From Streptomyces sp. TLI_146 (GTDB lineage: Bacteria; Actinomycetota; Actinomycetes; Streptomycetales; Streptomycetaceae), in assembly GCF_002846415.1 (NCBI RefSeq), contig NZ_PJMX01000001.1, positions 1,736,001 to 1,800,000 of the forward strand: 64,000 nt of DNA, given 5' to 3'. Positions 18,779 through 26,395 of the stretch are shown one piece after another. The notes beneath the pieces are model-generated. The model was not told the origin of the DNA. It did not search any database and was given only the letters and a program-made list of their open reading frames with translations. The number at the start of each line of letters is the position of its first letter. The first letter of the stretch is position 1. A program made the position numbers and the translations under genes.

Positions 18779-21226
18779 CTAGGCGACGCTGCCCATGGCC
18801 CGGCACACACCGGCCACCGTGGGCTCGGCGAAGAAGGCGTCCAGGTCCGCCGGCACCCCTGTCCGGCTCTCCAGCTCCGTCAGGAGCATCACGGCCATCA
18901 GGCTGTGACCGCCGAGGTCGAAGAAGTCGTCGTCGGGACCGACCTCCGGGAGCGCGAGGATCTCGGCGAAGACCAGCGACACCGTGTCCCGCAGCCCCTC
19001 CGGGGCGGCGCCCCGCGCCTCGCCCGGCTCCCGCACCGCGGCCGGTTCCTGCGCGGCCGGAGCGGGCTGCCGACGGGCCGGCGCGGACAGTTCCTCCGCT
19101 GCCCGGTCCGCGAGCGCGGCCCGGTCCACCTTTCCGTTACGCGTGAGCGGCAGGCTGTCGAGGACCTCCACACGCCCCGGGACCATGGAGCTCGGCAGCA
19201 CGGACCGCGCGGCCGCGCGCGCCGCCGCCGCGTCCACGGAGCCGGTGAGGAACGCGACCAGGGTGAGCGCGCCGTCGGGCCTGGTGACGGGCAGAACGAC
19301 GGCGCTGTGCACACCGGGCAGGGCGCAGAGCCCTGCCTCGACATCACCGATCTCCACGCGATTGCCGTGGATCTTGACCTGGGAGTCGCCGCGGCCGAGG
19401 AACTCCAGACCGTTCGGCGTCCACCATCCGCGGTCGCCGGTCCGGTACCTGCGTCCGCCGGGCTCCTGAGCCGCCGTGACGAAGACCTCGGCGGTCAGCT
19501 CCGGCCGGTTGAGGTAACCGGCGGCCAGGCCGGGTCCCGCCAGCTGGATCTCGCCCGGGAAACCGGGCGGCAGCATGCGCCCCTTCTCGTCCAGCACGTA
19601 CACCGCGGTGTTGTCGATCGGCCGGCCGATGGGGAACCCGTGCTGCGGACGGTGGTCGTAGTCGAAGGCGGTGGCCCCGACCGAGTTCTCGGTCGGCCCG
19701 TACTCGTTGACCAGCCGGGTACCGGGCAGCAGCCGGTGGTGCCGCTCGACGAGTTCGGCCGGAGTGGCCTCGCCGGCCACCGTGACCAGCCGCAGGCACC
19801 CGGGCGCGGCCAGCGCGTCGATCAGCACCGCGTAGAGGGACGGGACCAGGGTGATGTGCGTCGCCCCAGTCCGCTCCACCAGCGCACGCACCCGCTGCGT
19901 CTGGAGCCGGTCCGCTTCGCTCAGCAGGATCAGCCGTCCGCCGCTTCCCAGGACCGAGAACAGATCGGAGACGGAGCTGTCGAAGGCGAACGACGGGACC
20001 TGAAGGAGCCGAGTGCCGGGACCCAGGTCGTGATAGCGCCGCTTCCAGGCCAGATAGCTGCCGATCGCCGCGTGCCTGATCAGCACGCCCTTGGGCCGGC
20101 CGGTCGATCCGGAGGTGTAGATGACGTACGCGAGGTCGTCGGCGGCGGGCTCGTCCACGGGTGCCGGCACCGTTCCCGGGGCCGTGAGTTCGGCGGGCGG
20201 CACGGCCGGGACACCCGTGCCGGCCAGGGCGTCGGGGCTTTCGGCCACCGCAAGGACGCACTCCGCGTCGGCCAGGATGAAGGCGATCCGGTCCTTCGGG
20301 AGATCCGCGGGCAACGGAACGTACGCCGCTCCCGCCCGCAGGATGCCGAGGATCACCGCCACCGCGTCCGCGCTCTTGCCCAGCACGGTGGCGACCCGGT
20401 CGCCGCGGGCCACGCCCCGCTCGCGCAGCCGTCCCGCGACGAGGTCCATCCGCCGCGCCAGCACGCCGTAGCTGACCTCGTGGTCACCGTCGACCACAGC
20501 GACGGCGTCGGGGTTCTCGGCCGCCTGTCGCAGGAAGGGGCTCAGCAGGGTCTCTGCCTCGCGCGAGTCCTGGAAGTGGCCGCGGCCCTGGTCGAGGACG
20601 GCCGCCCGGTCCTGAGGGGCCATCAGTTCGACGTCCGTCAGGCTCCGGCCGGGCTCGTTGAAGCCCTCAAGGACGGTGACCACAGAGCGCAGCACGACCT
20701 CGGCCCACCATTGCTCCAGCAACGAGGTGGAGAATCCCGCGACCAGCGCGCGCGGCCCGCCCGGAGCGCCGGTCAGGGTCAGCTGGAGCGCGGTGCCCGC
20801 GACGTCCTTGGCCGGCCGCCGTTCCGTACCGACGGACACGGCGAAGGCGGCTTCGGCCGGTGCCGGATCCGCGGGACGCGCCGCCCGCAGCTCCTTGTCG
20901 ATGGCCAGCACGAGATCGCGCGGGGACCGCGCGACCGCGGTGTCCACGGTGCAGGCGAACGGCCCCTGCGGATCGAGCACGTTGACGCTCACCTGCTCCT
21001 GCGCCTCCGCCGCGGCCAGGACGACCGCGGTCGCGGCCACCACGACCACCAGCTCCTCCACGGCCCGGCCGCCCGCGATCCGGTCGAGCGCGCGGCACGC
21101 GGCATCGGTCAGCGGCAGGGACTCCTTCGCCCACCCGGTGATTCCGGGCCCGGTCAGGCGAGCCCGGAGCGGAGTCAGCTCCCGCGCCGCCCCGGCGTCC
21201 GCGGGGAGTACGTTTTCGCGAATCAT
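18779..21226 (-). CDS. NRPS: stand-alone A-T with condensation stub, 815 aa
   Basis: Loads one amino acid on a free-standing carrier. I chose ATG 21226 because GGAGGAG lies six bases upstream; an in-frame ATG at 21250 is less likely. Residues ~1-200 again resemble a condensation-domain C-terminal half without HHxxxDG. The adenylation domain follows (A3 YTSGSTGRPKG at ~370, NEYGPTENS, YRTGDRGWW, GRGDSQVKIHGNRVE, TRNGKVDR). The carrier serine is in FFDLGGHSL (~772). No condensation domain follows. The hand-aligned pocket is DSSLTAEVGK: its end (EVGK) resembles Asn pockets (DLTKLGEVGK) and its middle (TAEV) some Tyr pockets, so the substrate is unresolved. It converges on the P450 and diverges from the ACT/oxygenase pair. 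A free A-T protein is the classic substrate for in trans hydroxylation. Confidence 0.95.
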   Translation of the reverse strand: MIRENVLPADAGAARELTPLRARLTGPGITGWAKESLPLTDAACRALDRIAGGRAVEELVVVVAATAVVLAAAEAQEQVSVNVLDPQGPFACTVDTAVARSPRDLVLAIDKELRAARPADPAPAEAAFAVSVGTERRPAKDVAGTALQLTLTGAPGGPRALVAGFSTSLLEQWWAEVVLRSVVTVLEGFNEPGRSLTDVELMAPQDRAAVLDQGRGHFQDSREAETLLSPFLRQAAENPDAVAVVDGDHEVSYGVLARRMDLVAGRLRERGVARGDRVATVLGKSADAVAVILGILRAGAAYVPLPADLPKDRIAFILADAECVLAVAESPDALAGTGVPAVPPAELTAPGTVPAPVDEPAADDLAYVIYTSGSTGRPKGVLIRHAAIGSYLAWKRRYHDLGPGTRLLQVPSFAFDSSVSDLFSVLGSGGRLILLSEADRLQTQRVRALVERTGATHITLVPSLYAVLIDALAAPGCLRLVTVAGEATPAELVERHHRLLPGTRLVNEYGPTENSVGATAFDYDHRPQHGFPIGRPIDNTAVYVLDEKGRMLPPGFPGEIQLAGPGLAAGYLNRPELTAEVFVTAAQEPGGRRYRTGDRGWWTPNGLEFLGRGDSQVKIHGNRVEIGDVEAGLCALPGVHSAVVLPVTRPDGALTLVAFLTGSVDAAAARAAARSVLPSSMVPGRVEVLDSLPLTRNGKVDRAALADRAAEELSAPARRQPAPAAQEPAAVREPGEARGAAPEGLRDTVSLVFAEILALPEVGPDDDFFDLGGHSLMAVMLLTELESRTGVPADLDAFFAEPTVAGVCRAMGSVA

Positions 21227-21756
21227 GTGATGCTCCTCCAGAGCTGGCAATGCGTCAAAGCGGCAGCACCGCCCGCTTCAGCTCAATGGAGGCGTACGGC
21301 CGAGGACCGGTCGGCGGCCGATTTTGACGCCAAAATTCCCTATCGCACCGCAGAAAAAGCATGGGCAATAGAAGGGTCACAGTGGGCAGAGCCATCTGGC
21401 ACTCGCCATTCGCACGATAGCTCAAAGATGATCACGCATGTCAAGGGCTTATCAGGGACCGCACTCAACCTTTCCCCTTGTTTCCGAATTGCCCAATTTC
21501 TCTTCTCAACTACCTTGCTGATCAATCGCCACTCTGGCATTGTCTATCGACAGCTGGGCCGACGAGCGGGGTGAGGGAAGCAATATTCGTCGACATGCCC
21601 ACACGGGGGCTTGCGGTATGGGGTCCGAAACATCGCGCGCCGCGCGGAACCCCCTCCGAATACTCGCCAGCCGGCAGGCCGCGTTCGCAGTATCCATTTT
21701 TGTCCGCTCCATCCGATTCCGGCTGGGCGCACCCTCGAAGGGCAGGTCGCATCACT
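21227..21756. promoter_or_regulatory. AT-rich divergent intergenic region
   Basis: About 530 bp between the A-T NRPS start and the ACT-domain gene, AT-rich like the region at 10911-11585. I see no gene with good coding character. It contains GCGTCAAAG (21252-21260), the inverted repeat at 21321-21336 and a GTCAAGGG at 21440-21447. In-frame upstream extensions of the ACT gene exist (for example from ATG 21595) but lack the family N-terminus. Confidence 0.6.
21321..21336. promoter_or_regulatory. Inverted repeat ATTTTG-ACGC-CAAAAT, candidate operator
   Basis: Perfect 6+6 palindrome about 95 bp upstream of the NRPS start at 21226. One half read on the minus strand, GCGTCAAAAT, is identical over 10 bp to 11267-11276 in the other cluster intergenic region. 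No known regulator is assigned. Confidence 0.4.
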
Positions 21757-22173
21757 GTGCTCCCCCAGAGTGTCCGTGCGCTCCCCGGCAGATACGTGAT
21801 CACGCTCCGCCCGGCGGACGAACAGCCCACCGGAGAATGGCTCTTCGCGGTTCACAGCCCCGAGGGCCTCACCGTGGTCCATCCGGCCGACCCCCACCGA
21901 GCCGCCGATACGACGGAGGCCGCCCAGGAGACATGGGCGCCTCTCTACAGCGGTGACACCGCGCACGGTCAGGACGTGCCGGGAATGCTCGCCGCTCTCC
22001 TCACTCCGCTGGCGACAGGCGGCGTACCCGTCTTCGTCGCCTCCACCCACGACGCCGACCTGATTCTGGTCCCGGAGAGCCAACTGGACCTGGCCGCCCG
22101 GCTGCTACGCGCCGCCGGACACCGGGTGGCCGAGGCGGAGGCGCAGCATCGATCACCCACCCGAAGCAACTAG
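21757..22173 (+). CDS. Small ACT-domain (ACT_7/CASTOR-like) protein
   Basis: 138 aa from GTG 21757. The C-terminal half has the signature GGVPVFVASTHDADLILVPE followed by LDLAARLLRAAGHRV, as in the ACT_7 family of small amino-acid-binding proteins related to the second ACT of aspartokinases and to the eukaryotic arginine sensor CASTOR1. The N-terminus LPGRYVITLRPAD also fits. Such proteins bind an amino acid rather than catalyse. Immediately before (12 bp) the second VioC/AsnO-like oxygenase, it may sense or buffer its amino-acid substrate. The start is not secure: GGGCAGG lies ~10 bases upstream, but longer in-frame readings exist. Confidence 0.78.
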   Translation: MLPQSVRALPGRYVITLRPADEQPTGEWLFAVHSPEGLTVVHPADPHRAADTTEAAQETWAPLYSGDTAHGQDVPGMLAALLTPLATGGVPVFVASTHDADLILVPESQLDLAARLLRAAGHRVAEAEAQHRSPTRSN

Positions 22174-22185
22174 GAGAGCACTTCG

Positions 22186-23268
22186 ATGGACCTCTCGACC
22201 CCCCGAGTCGCCGGCGAGCTTCCGCTGCGCCCGCTGGACGGCGCGCCGTGTCTGGAGCTGACCGCCGAGGAGCACTCAGCGATCAAGGAGCTCGCGGACA
22301 GCCTGCTCGATCACCCCGGGGACGTTCCGCTCGAGCACAGGCTCGACCAGATAGCACTCGCCGCTCATGACGTACCGGTGGGGATCCGGGCCCAGTTGAT
22401 CGACTTCCGGCTGACCGGTCGGCCCTACGGCGGGCTGGTGCTGTCCAATCTGCCGATCGACGAGTCCCTCGCCGGCCCCACCCCGACCAGCTACGGCAGC
22501 GAGCCGGAGAGCCGGGAGGCGGACCGGGCCACGGCACTGCTGCTGCTGATCGGTTCGCTGCTGGGCGACCCCGTCTCCTACCTCACCCAGCAGCGCGGGC
22601 GCATGGCCCTGGACGTCTTTCCGATCAAGGGCCATGAGCACCAGCAGCTCGGCTCCAGCTCCACTGTCGATCTGGAGTGGCACAACGAGGACGCGTTCCA
22701 CCCGCTGCGCGCCGACTGGATCCTGCTCGCGGGACTGCGCAACCGGGATCAGGTTCCCACGACGTTCGCCCCGCTCCAGGACCTCGAACTCGACGACAGG
22801 ACCAGGGAGTTGCTGTTCGAGGAGCGCTTCGTCATCCTGCCGGACGAGTCGCACACGGCAGCCTTCAACAGCGACACCACCGGCATGGACGAGGCCAGCT
22901 GGGTCGAGGACGCCTTCCAGAAGATCTCCGAGATGAACGAGAGCCCGCGGCGCACGGCGATCCTGTCCGGCGACAAGGACGCCCCGTTCCTCCGGATCGA
23001 TCCGGCGTTCATGCCCAGGGATCTGGACGACGAGGCGTCGGCGGCGCTCAAGACGGTGATCGCCGCCTTCGACGCCAATCTGCGCAATGTGATCCTCTGT
23101 CCCGGGGATCTGCTCATCGTGGACAACATGCGTGCCGTGCACGGCCGTCGGCCCTTCACGCCACGGTACGACGGCACCGACCGCTGGCTGCGGCGGATCA
23201 ACGTCCTCGCGGACCTGCGCCGGGCAGCGGGCCGTCGGTACACCGCCCACGGTCGCGCCCTGGTGTGA
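22186..23268 (+). CDS. Fe(II)/2-oxoglutarate amino-acid hydroxylase, VioC/AsnO-like, second copy
   Basis: TauD/clavaminate-synthase-like oxygenase of 360 aa. Iron ligands are WHNED (His166, Glu168) and RAVHGRR (His319), and the 2-oxoglutarate Arg is in DGTDRW (Arg333). The block HNEDAFHPLRADWILLAGLRN places it in the same branch as VioC, AsnO and the paralogue at 4924-5958. Compared with that copy it has a longer N-terminus and a different lid region (residues ~220-255), so the two probably differ in substrate or in carbon attacked. It sits 12 bp after the ACT-domain gene with an AGGAG-type site, and a strong terminator follows at 23415. This is the last gene I assign to the cluster with confidence. 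Confidence 0.93.
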   Translation: MDLSTPRVAGELPLRPLDGAPCLELTAEEHSAIKELADSLLDHPGDVPLEHRLDQIALAAHDVPVGIRAQLIDFRLTGRPYGGLVLSNLPIDESLAGPTPTSYGSEPESREADRATALLLLIGSLLGDPVSYLTQQRGRMALDVFPIKGHEHQQLGSSSTVDLEWHNEDAFHPLRADWILLAGLRNRDQVPTTFAPLQDLELDDRTRELLFEERFVILPDESHTAAFNSDTTGMDEASWVEDAFQKISEMNESPRRTAILSGDKDAPFLRIDPAFMPRDLDDEASAALKTVIAAFDANLRNVILCPGDLLIVDNMRAVHGRRPFTPRYDGTDRWLRRINVLADLRRAAGRRYTAHGRALV

Positions 23269-23414
23269 CCGCCTGTTCCCTCCCCGGGCGGGTCCCCTCG
23301 CGACGGACCCGCCCGAGGAGGCCGCCGACGAAACCCCAACGGGTCCACGAGTCGGCTCACTCCGTCCATGCCGTCTCCCACCCACGCGGGCAGGGAGTCG
23401 GTGCGGTCCGTACG

Positions 23415-23457
23415 AGCGGAGCGCGCACCCGGGTCCGACTCGGGTACGCGCTCCGCT
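23415..23457. terminator. Hairpin terminator at the right end of the NRPS cluster
   Basis: Long stem-loop: 23415-23431 pairs with 23441-23457 with one interior mismatch, and a short T-containing tail follows. It lies in the 206-bp gap between convergent gene ends and could stop transcripts from both sides. The rest of that gap (23269-23414) holds nothing I can support. Confidence 0.8.
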
Positions 23458-23474
23458 TTCTGCCTCGGGACCGG

Positions 23475-24659
23475 TCAGCCGCCGCGCTTGGCCATCATGT
23501 TGGCCATGCCCTCCTGGCCTTGCGCCTTCAGCTTCTTCACCTGCTCCTGGCGCAGCCTGGCATCACTGCGGGCCGCGATCCACTGGTTCTCGCGGAGCAG
23601 CTTGTGGTAGCTGTCCAGGCGCCGTTGCGGCAGCACACCGTCCTCGACGGCCTCCCGCACCGCGCAGCCCGGCTCCGCCTCATGGCCGCAGTCGCGGAAG
23701 CGGCAGACCTCGGCCAGCGCCTCGATCTCCGAGAACACCTGCTGCAGACCGTCGGACGCGTCGTACATACCGACACCGCGCAGCCCCGGAGTGTCGATGA
23801 GCACTCCTCCGCCGGGCAGTACGAGCAGTTCACGCGTCGTGGTCGTGTGCCGCCCCTTGCCGTCGCCCCTGGTCTGCTGCACTTCCATGACCTGCTGGCC
23901 CAACAGGGCGTTCGCCAGGGTGGACTTGCCCGCACCCGACTGGCCGAGCAGCACGGTCGTCCCTGACAGGTAAGAGGTGAGGATGTCCATCCCCTCGCCG
24001 GTCACGGAACTGACGACGAGCACGTCGACGCCGGGCGTGACGCTCTCGACGGACAGACGCACCTGGTCCGCGTCCGAAGCCACGTCGCCCTTGGTCAGCA
24101 CGACGAGTGGCTGTGCGCCGCTCTCCCACGCGAGAGCGAGGAAGCGCTCGATGCGCCCGAAGTCCGGCTCCGTGGTGAGGGACACGGCGATCACGACCGT
24201 GTCGACATTCGTCGCGAGCACCTGCCCCTCGGAGCGCTGCGAGGCGCTGGAGCGGACGACCGCCGTGCGGCGCGGCAGCAGGGCCTGGACATACGTACCG
24301 GCGGCGCCGCGGGAGATGACGGCCCAGTCCCCGGTGCACGGCAGCTGCGCGGCATCCTCGTCGGCCGACGCACCGAAGTCGGCGTGCACGGTGACGACGG
24401 ACTCGCCCTCGGCCACCACTACGTCGCAGCGGCCGCGGTCGACGCGGACGACCCGGCCGGGGACGTGCCCCGCACCCGCCAACGCCTCGAAGCTGTCGTG
24501 GAGTTCAGAGGACCAGCCATAGGCGTACAGAGGCCGATGAGCATTCGGGTCGATCGGCCGTGACGATGCAGGTGGCAAAGCGATGAGCCCTTCAGAGGTT
24601 TCCAGCCGACGCCGTTCCCTCCGCATGTGTCGAGGGAGGCTGACCGCTGGTATGGACAA
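23475..24659 (-). CDS. rsgA: RsgA-family ribosome small-subunit GTPase
   Basis: Circularly permuted GTPase of the RsgA/YjeQ family, which acts in 30S maturation. The G motifs come in permuted order: G4 VVLTKGD, G1 GQSGAGKS, G3 DTPGLRG. An N-terminal OB-like region precedes them, and a C-terminal zinc knuckle (CRFRDCGHEAEPGCAV) follows, then a basic KKLKAQGQ tail. The reading is 394 aa. ATG 24659 lacks a clear ribosome site; a TTG at 24578 has GAAGGG 8 bases upstream and may be the true start. Its place directly beyond the NRPS cluster terminator is notable. It may be an unrelated housekeeping or paralogous gene, or a ribosome-protection factor if the peptide targets the 30S subunit; the second idea is inference. 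Confidence 0.9.
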   Translation of the reverse strand: MSIPAVSLPRHMRRERRRLETSEGLIALPPASSRPIDPNAHRPLYAYGWSSELHDSFEALAGAGHVPGRVVRVDRGRCDVVVAEGESVVTVHADFGASADEDAAQLPCTGDWAVISRGAAGTYVQALLPRRTAVVRSSASQRSEGQVLATNVDTVVIAVSLTTEPDFGRIERFLALAWESGAQPLVVLTKGDVASDADQVRLSVESVTPGVDVLVVSSVTGEGMDILTSYLSGTTVLLGQSGAGKSTLANALLGQQVMEVQQTRGDGKGRHTTTTRELLVLPGGGVLIDTPGLRGVGMYDASDGLQQVFSEIEALAEVCRFRDCGHEAEPGCAVREAVEDGVLPQRRLDSYHKLLRENQWIAARSDARLRQEQVKKLKAQGQEGMANMMAKRGG

Positions 24660-25027
24660 GGAGAGCTATGCGTCCCTGCCGGGTCGCGGCAGCTGTTCGG
24701 ACGCGACGAACACAAGGTCACACTCTTGCTACGACACGCTCCACGCGAAGTGACACTATGACTTTCGTTCCTTGATCCGCAACAGGTTTTGCGGGGTCAG
24801 ATGGGCCGGGGGAATCTCACCCGCTGCCGACGGCCCGGGTGGCGCACGGCGGTGGAGCCCCCACCCAGCCGACCCGACGCCGGGTGGACCGCCCGCCCCG
24901 CCCATAGTGGCCGCACGCACCCCCACCCCCAGAACTATGGTGCCCCACCACATACGCCCCTGAACTGCGCATTCCTACGGTATGGCGACACGTATCCGTC
25001 CCCGCCGAACCGCCGGAAGTGATGACC
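24660..25027. other. Intergenic region, 368 bp
   Basis: Divergent spacer between the RsgA gene and the MHS transporter. It holds a 6+6 inverted repeat CCGCAA-CAGGTT-TTGCGG at 24777-24794 and a C/G-rich stretch with short direct repeats. No ORF here shows coding character in either strand. Promoters for both genes must lie here, but none is clear by eye. Confidence 0.5.
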
Positions 25028-26395
25028 ATGGCTGCCCCAGCCCCCGCTCCTCCCCGCCCCGCCAGCCTCCCCCGCATCGTCGCCGCCAGTCTCATCGGAA
25101 CGACCATCGAGTGGTACGACTTCTTCCTCTACGGGTCCGCCGCCGCGCTCGTCTTCAACAAGCTGTTCTTTCCCGGTTCCGACCCGCTCGTCGGCACACT
25201 GCTGTCGTTCCTGACGTACGCCGTCGGGTTCGCCGCGCGGCCGCTCGGGGCGCTGGTCTTCGGGCACTTCGGGGACCGGGTCGGGCGCAAGAAGCTGCTC
25301 GTGCTGAGTCTGCTCATGATGGGCGGGGCGACCTTCTCGATCGGGCTGCTGCCGACGCACGCCACGGTCGGCTCCGCCGCCCCCGTGCTGCTCACCGCCC
25401 TGCGGCTGGTGCAGGGGTTCGCGCTCGGCGGGGAGTGGGGCGGGGCCGTCCTGCTGGTGTCGGAGCACGGGGACGCGCGGCGGCGCGGGTTCTGGGCGTC
25501 GTGGCCGCAGACCGGGGCGCCCGCCGGACAGTTGCTCGCCACCGGTGTGCTCTCGGCGCTCACCGCGCTGCTCTCCGACGACGCCTTCCTCTCCTGGGGC
25601 TGGCGCGTGCCGTTCCTGCTGTCCGGGGTGCTGGTGCTCGTCGGGCTGTGGATACGCCTCTCGGTCGATGAATCCCCCCTGTTCAAGGCCGCGTTGGAGC
25701 GCGCCGAGGCGCGTCGGGCCGCCGAGCCCGACCGGGTGGCGGAGAAGCTGCCGCTCGTCGCCGTCCTGCGCGACCACTGGCGCGACGTGCTGGTCGCGAT
25801 GGGCGCCCGTATGGCGGAGAACATCAGCTACTACGTGATCACCGCGTTCATCCTCGTGTACGCGACGACCTCCGCCGGGATGGCCAAGCAGACCGCGCTC
25901 AACGCCGTACTGATCGCCTCCGCCGTGCACTTCGCGGTGATCCCCGCCTGGGGCGCGCTCTCCGACCGGGTCGGGCGGCGGCCCGTCTATCTGATCGGCG
26001 CGGTGGGTGTCGGCGCCTGGATGTTCCCCTTCTTCTCGCTGATCGACACGGCCGACTTCGGGAACCTCGTCCTCGCCGTCACCGTCGGGCTGGTCTTCCA
26101 CGGGGCGATGTACGCACCCCAGGCCGCCTTCTTCACGGAGATGTTCGCGACCCGGATGCGCTACTCGGGAGCCTCGATCGGCGCCCAGTTCGCCTCCGTC
26201 GCCGCCGGCGCGCCCGCCCCGCTCATCGCCACCGCCCTCCTGAAGGACTACGACAGCTCCACCCCCATCGCCCTCTATGTGATCGCGGCCGCGCTCCTCA
26301 CGGTGATCGCGCTGATCTGCGCCCAGGAGACCCGCCACCGCGACCTGGCGGAGGTCGACACCGACAGCCGCTCCCCGGACTCCGTCAGCGTCTGA
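25028..26395 (+). CDS. MFS transporter, metabolite:H+ symporter (MHS) family
   Basis: Twelve-segment membrane protein of ~455 aa. The opening IVAASLIGTTIEWYDFFLYG is the hallmark of MHS symporters (ShiA, ProP, KgtP, CitA-type) that import organic acids or osmolytes with protons. The MFS loop GHFGDRVGRKKLL and the LVQGFALGGEWGGAVLL block also match. I prefer ATG 25028 (GGAAG eight bases upstream) over GTG 25019. Its stop overlaps the stop of the convergent PucR-like regulator by about 11 bp, and a 3-hydroxybutyrate dehydrogenase lies beyond that regulator, so a short hydroxy- or keto-acid substrate is a reasonable inference. Confidence 0.93.
   Translation: MAAPAPAPPRPASLPRIVAASLIGTTIEWYDFFLYGSAAALVFNKLFFPGSDPLVGTLLSFLTYAVGFAARPLGALVFGHFGDRVGRKKLLVLSLLMMGGATFSIGLLPTHATVGSAAPVLLTALRLVQGFALGGEWGGAVLLVSEHGDARRRGFWASWPQTGAPAGQLLATGVLSALTALLSDDAFLSWGWRVPFLLSGVLVLVGLWIRLSVDESPLFKAALERAEARRAAEPDRVAEKLPLVAVLRDHWRDVLVAMGARMAENISYYVITAFILVYATTSAGMAKQTALNAVLIASAVHFAVIPAWGALSDRVGRRPVYLIGAVGVGAWMFPFFSLIDTADFGNLVLAVTVGLVFHGAMYAPQAAFFTEMFATRMRYSGASIGAQFASVAAGAPAPLIATALLKDYDSSTPIALYVIAAALLTVIALICAQETRHRDLAEVDTDSRSPDSVSV

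Noticed and set aside
21478..21756. N-terminal extension of the ACT-domain gene
   Set aside because: The upstream part is AT-rich, lacks GC3 bias and has no homology to ACT proteins; it contains likely regulatory DNA.
1..23268. MbtH-like gene and type I thioesterase for the NRPS cluster
   Set aside because: Looked for in all frames; no NxEGQ/SLWP-type MbtH motif and no C-terminal TE domain on the visible NRPSs. They may lie beyond the left edge or elsewhere.
24777..24794. CCGCAA-CAGGTT-TTGCGG inverted repeat as a terminator or operator
   Set aside because: Stem only 6 bp, no T tract and not close to either start; kept only as a note on the intergenic region.
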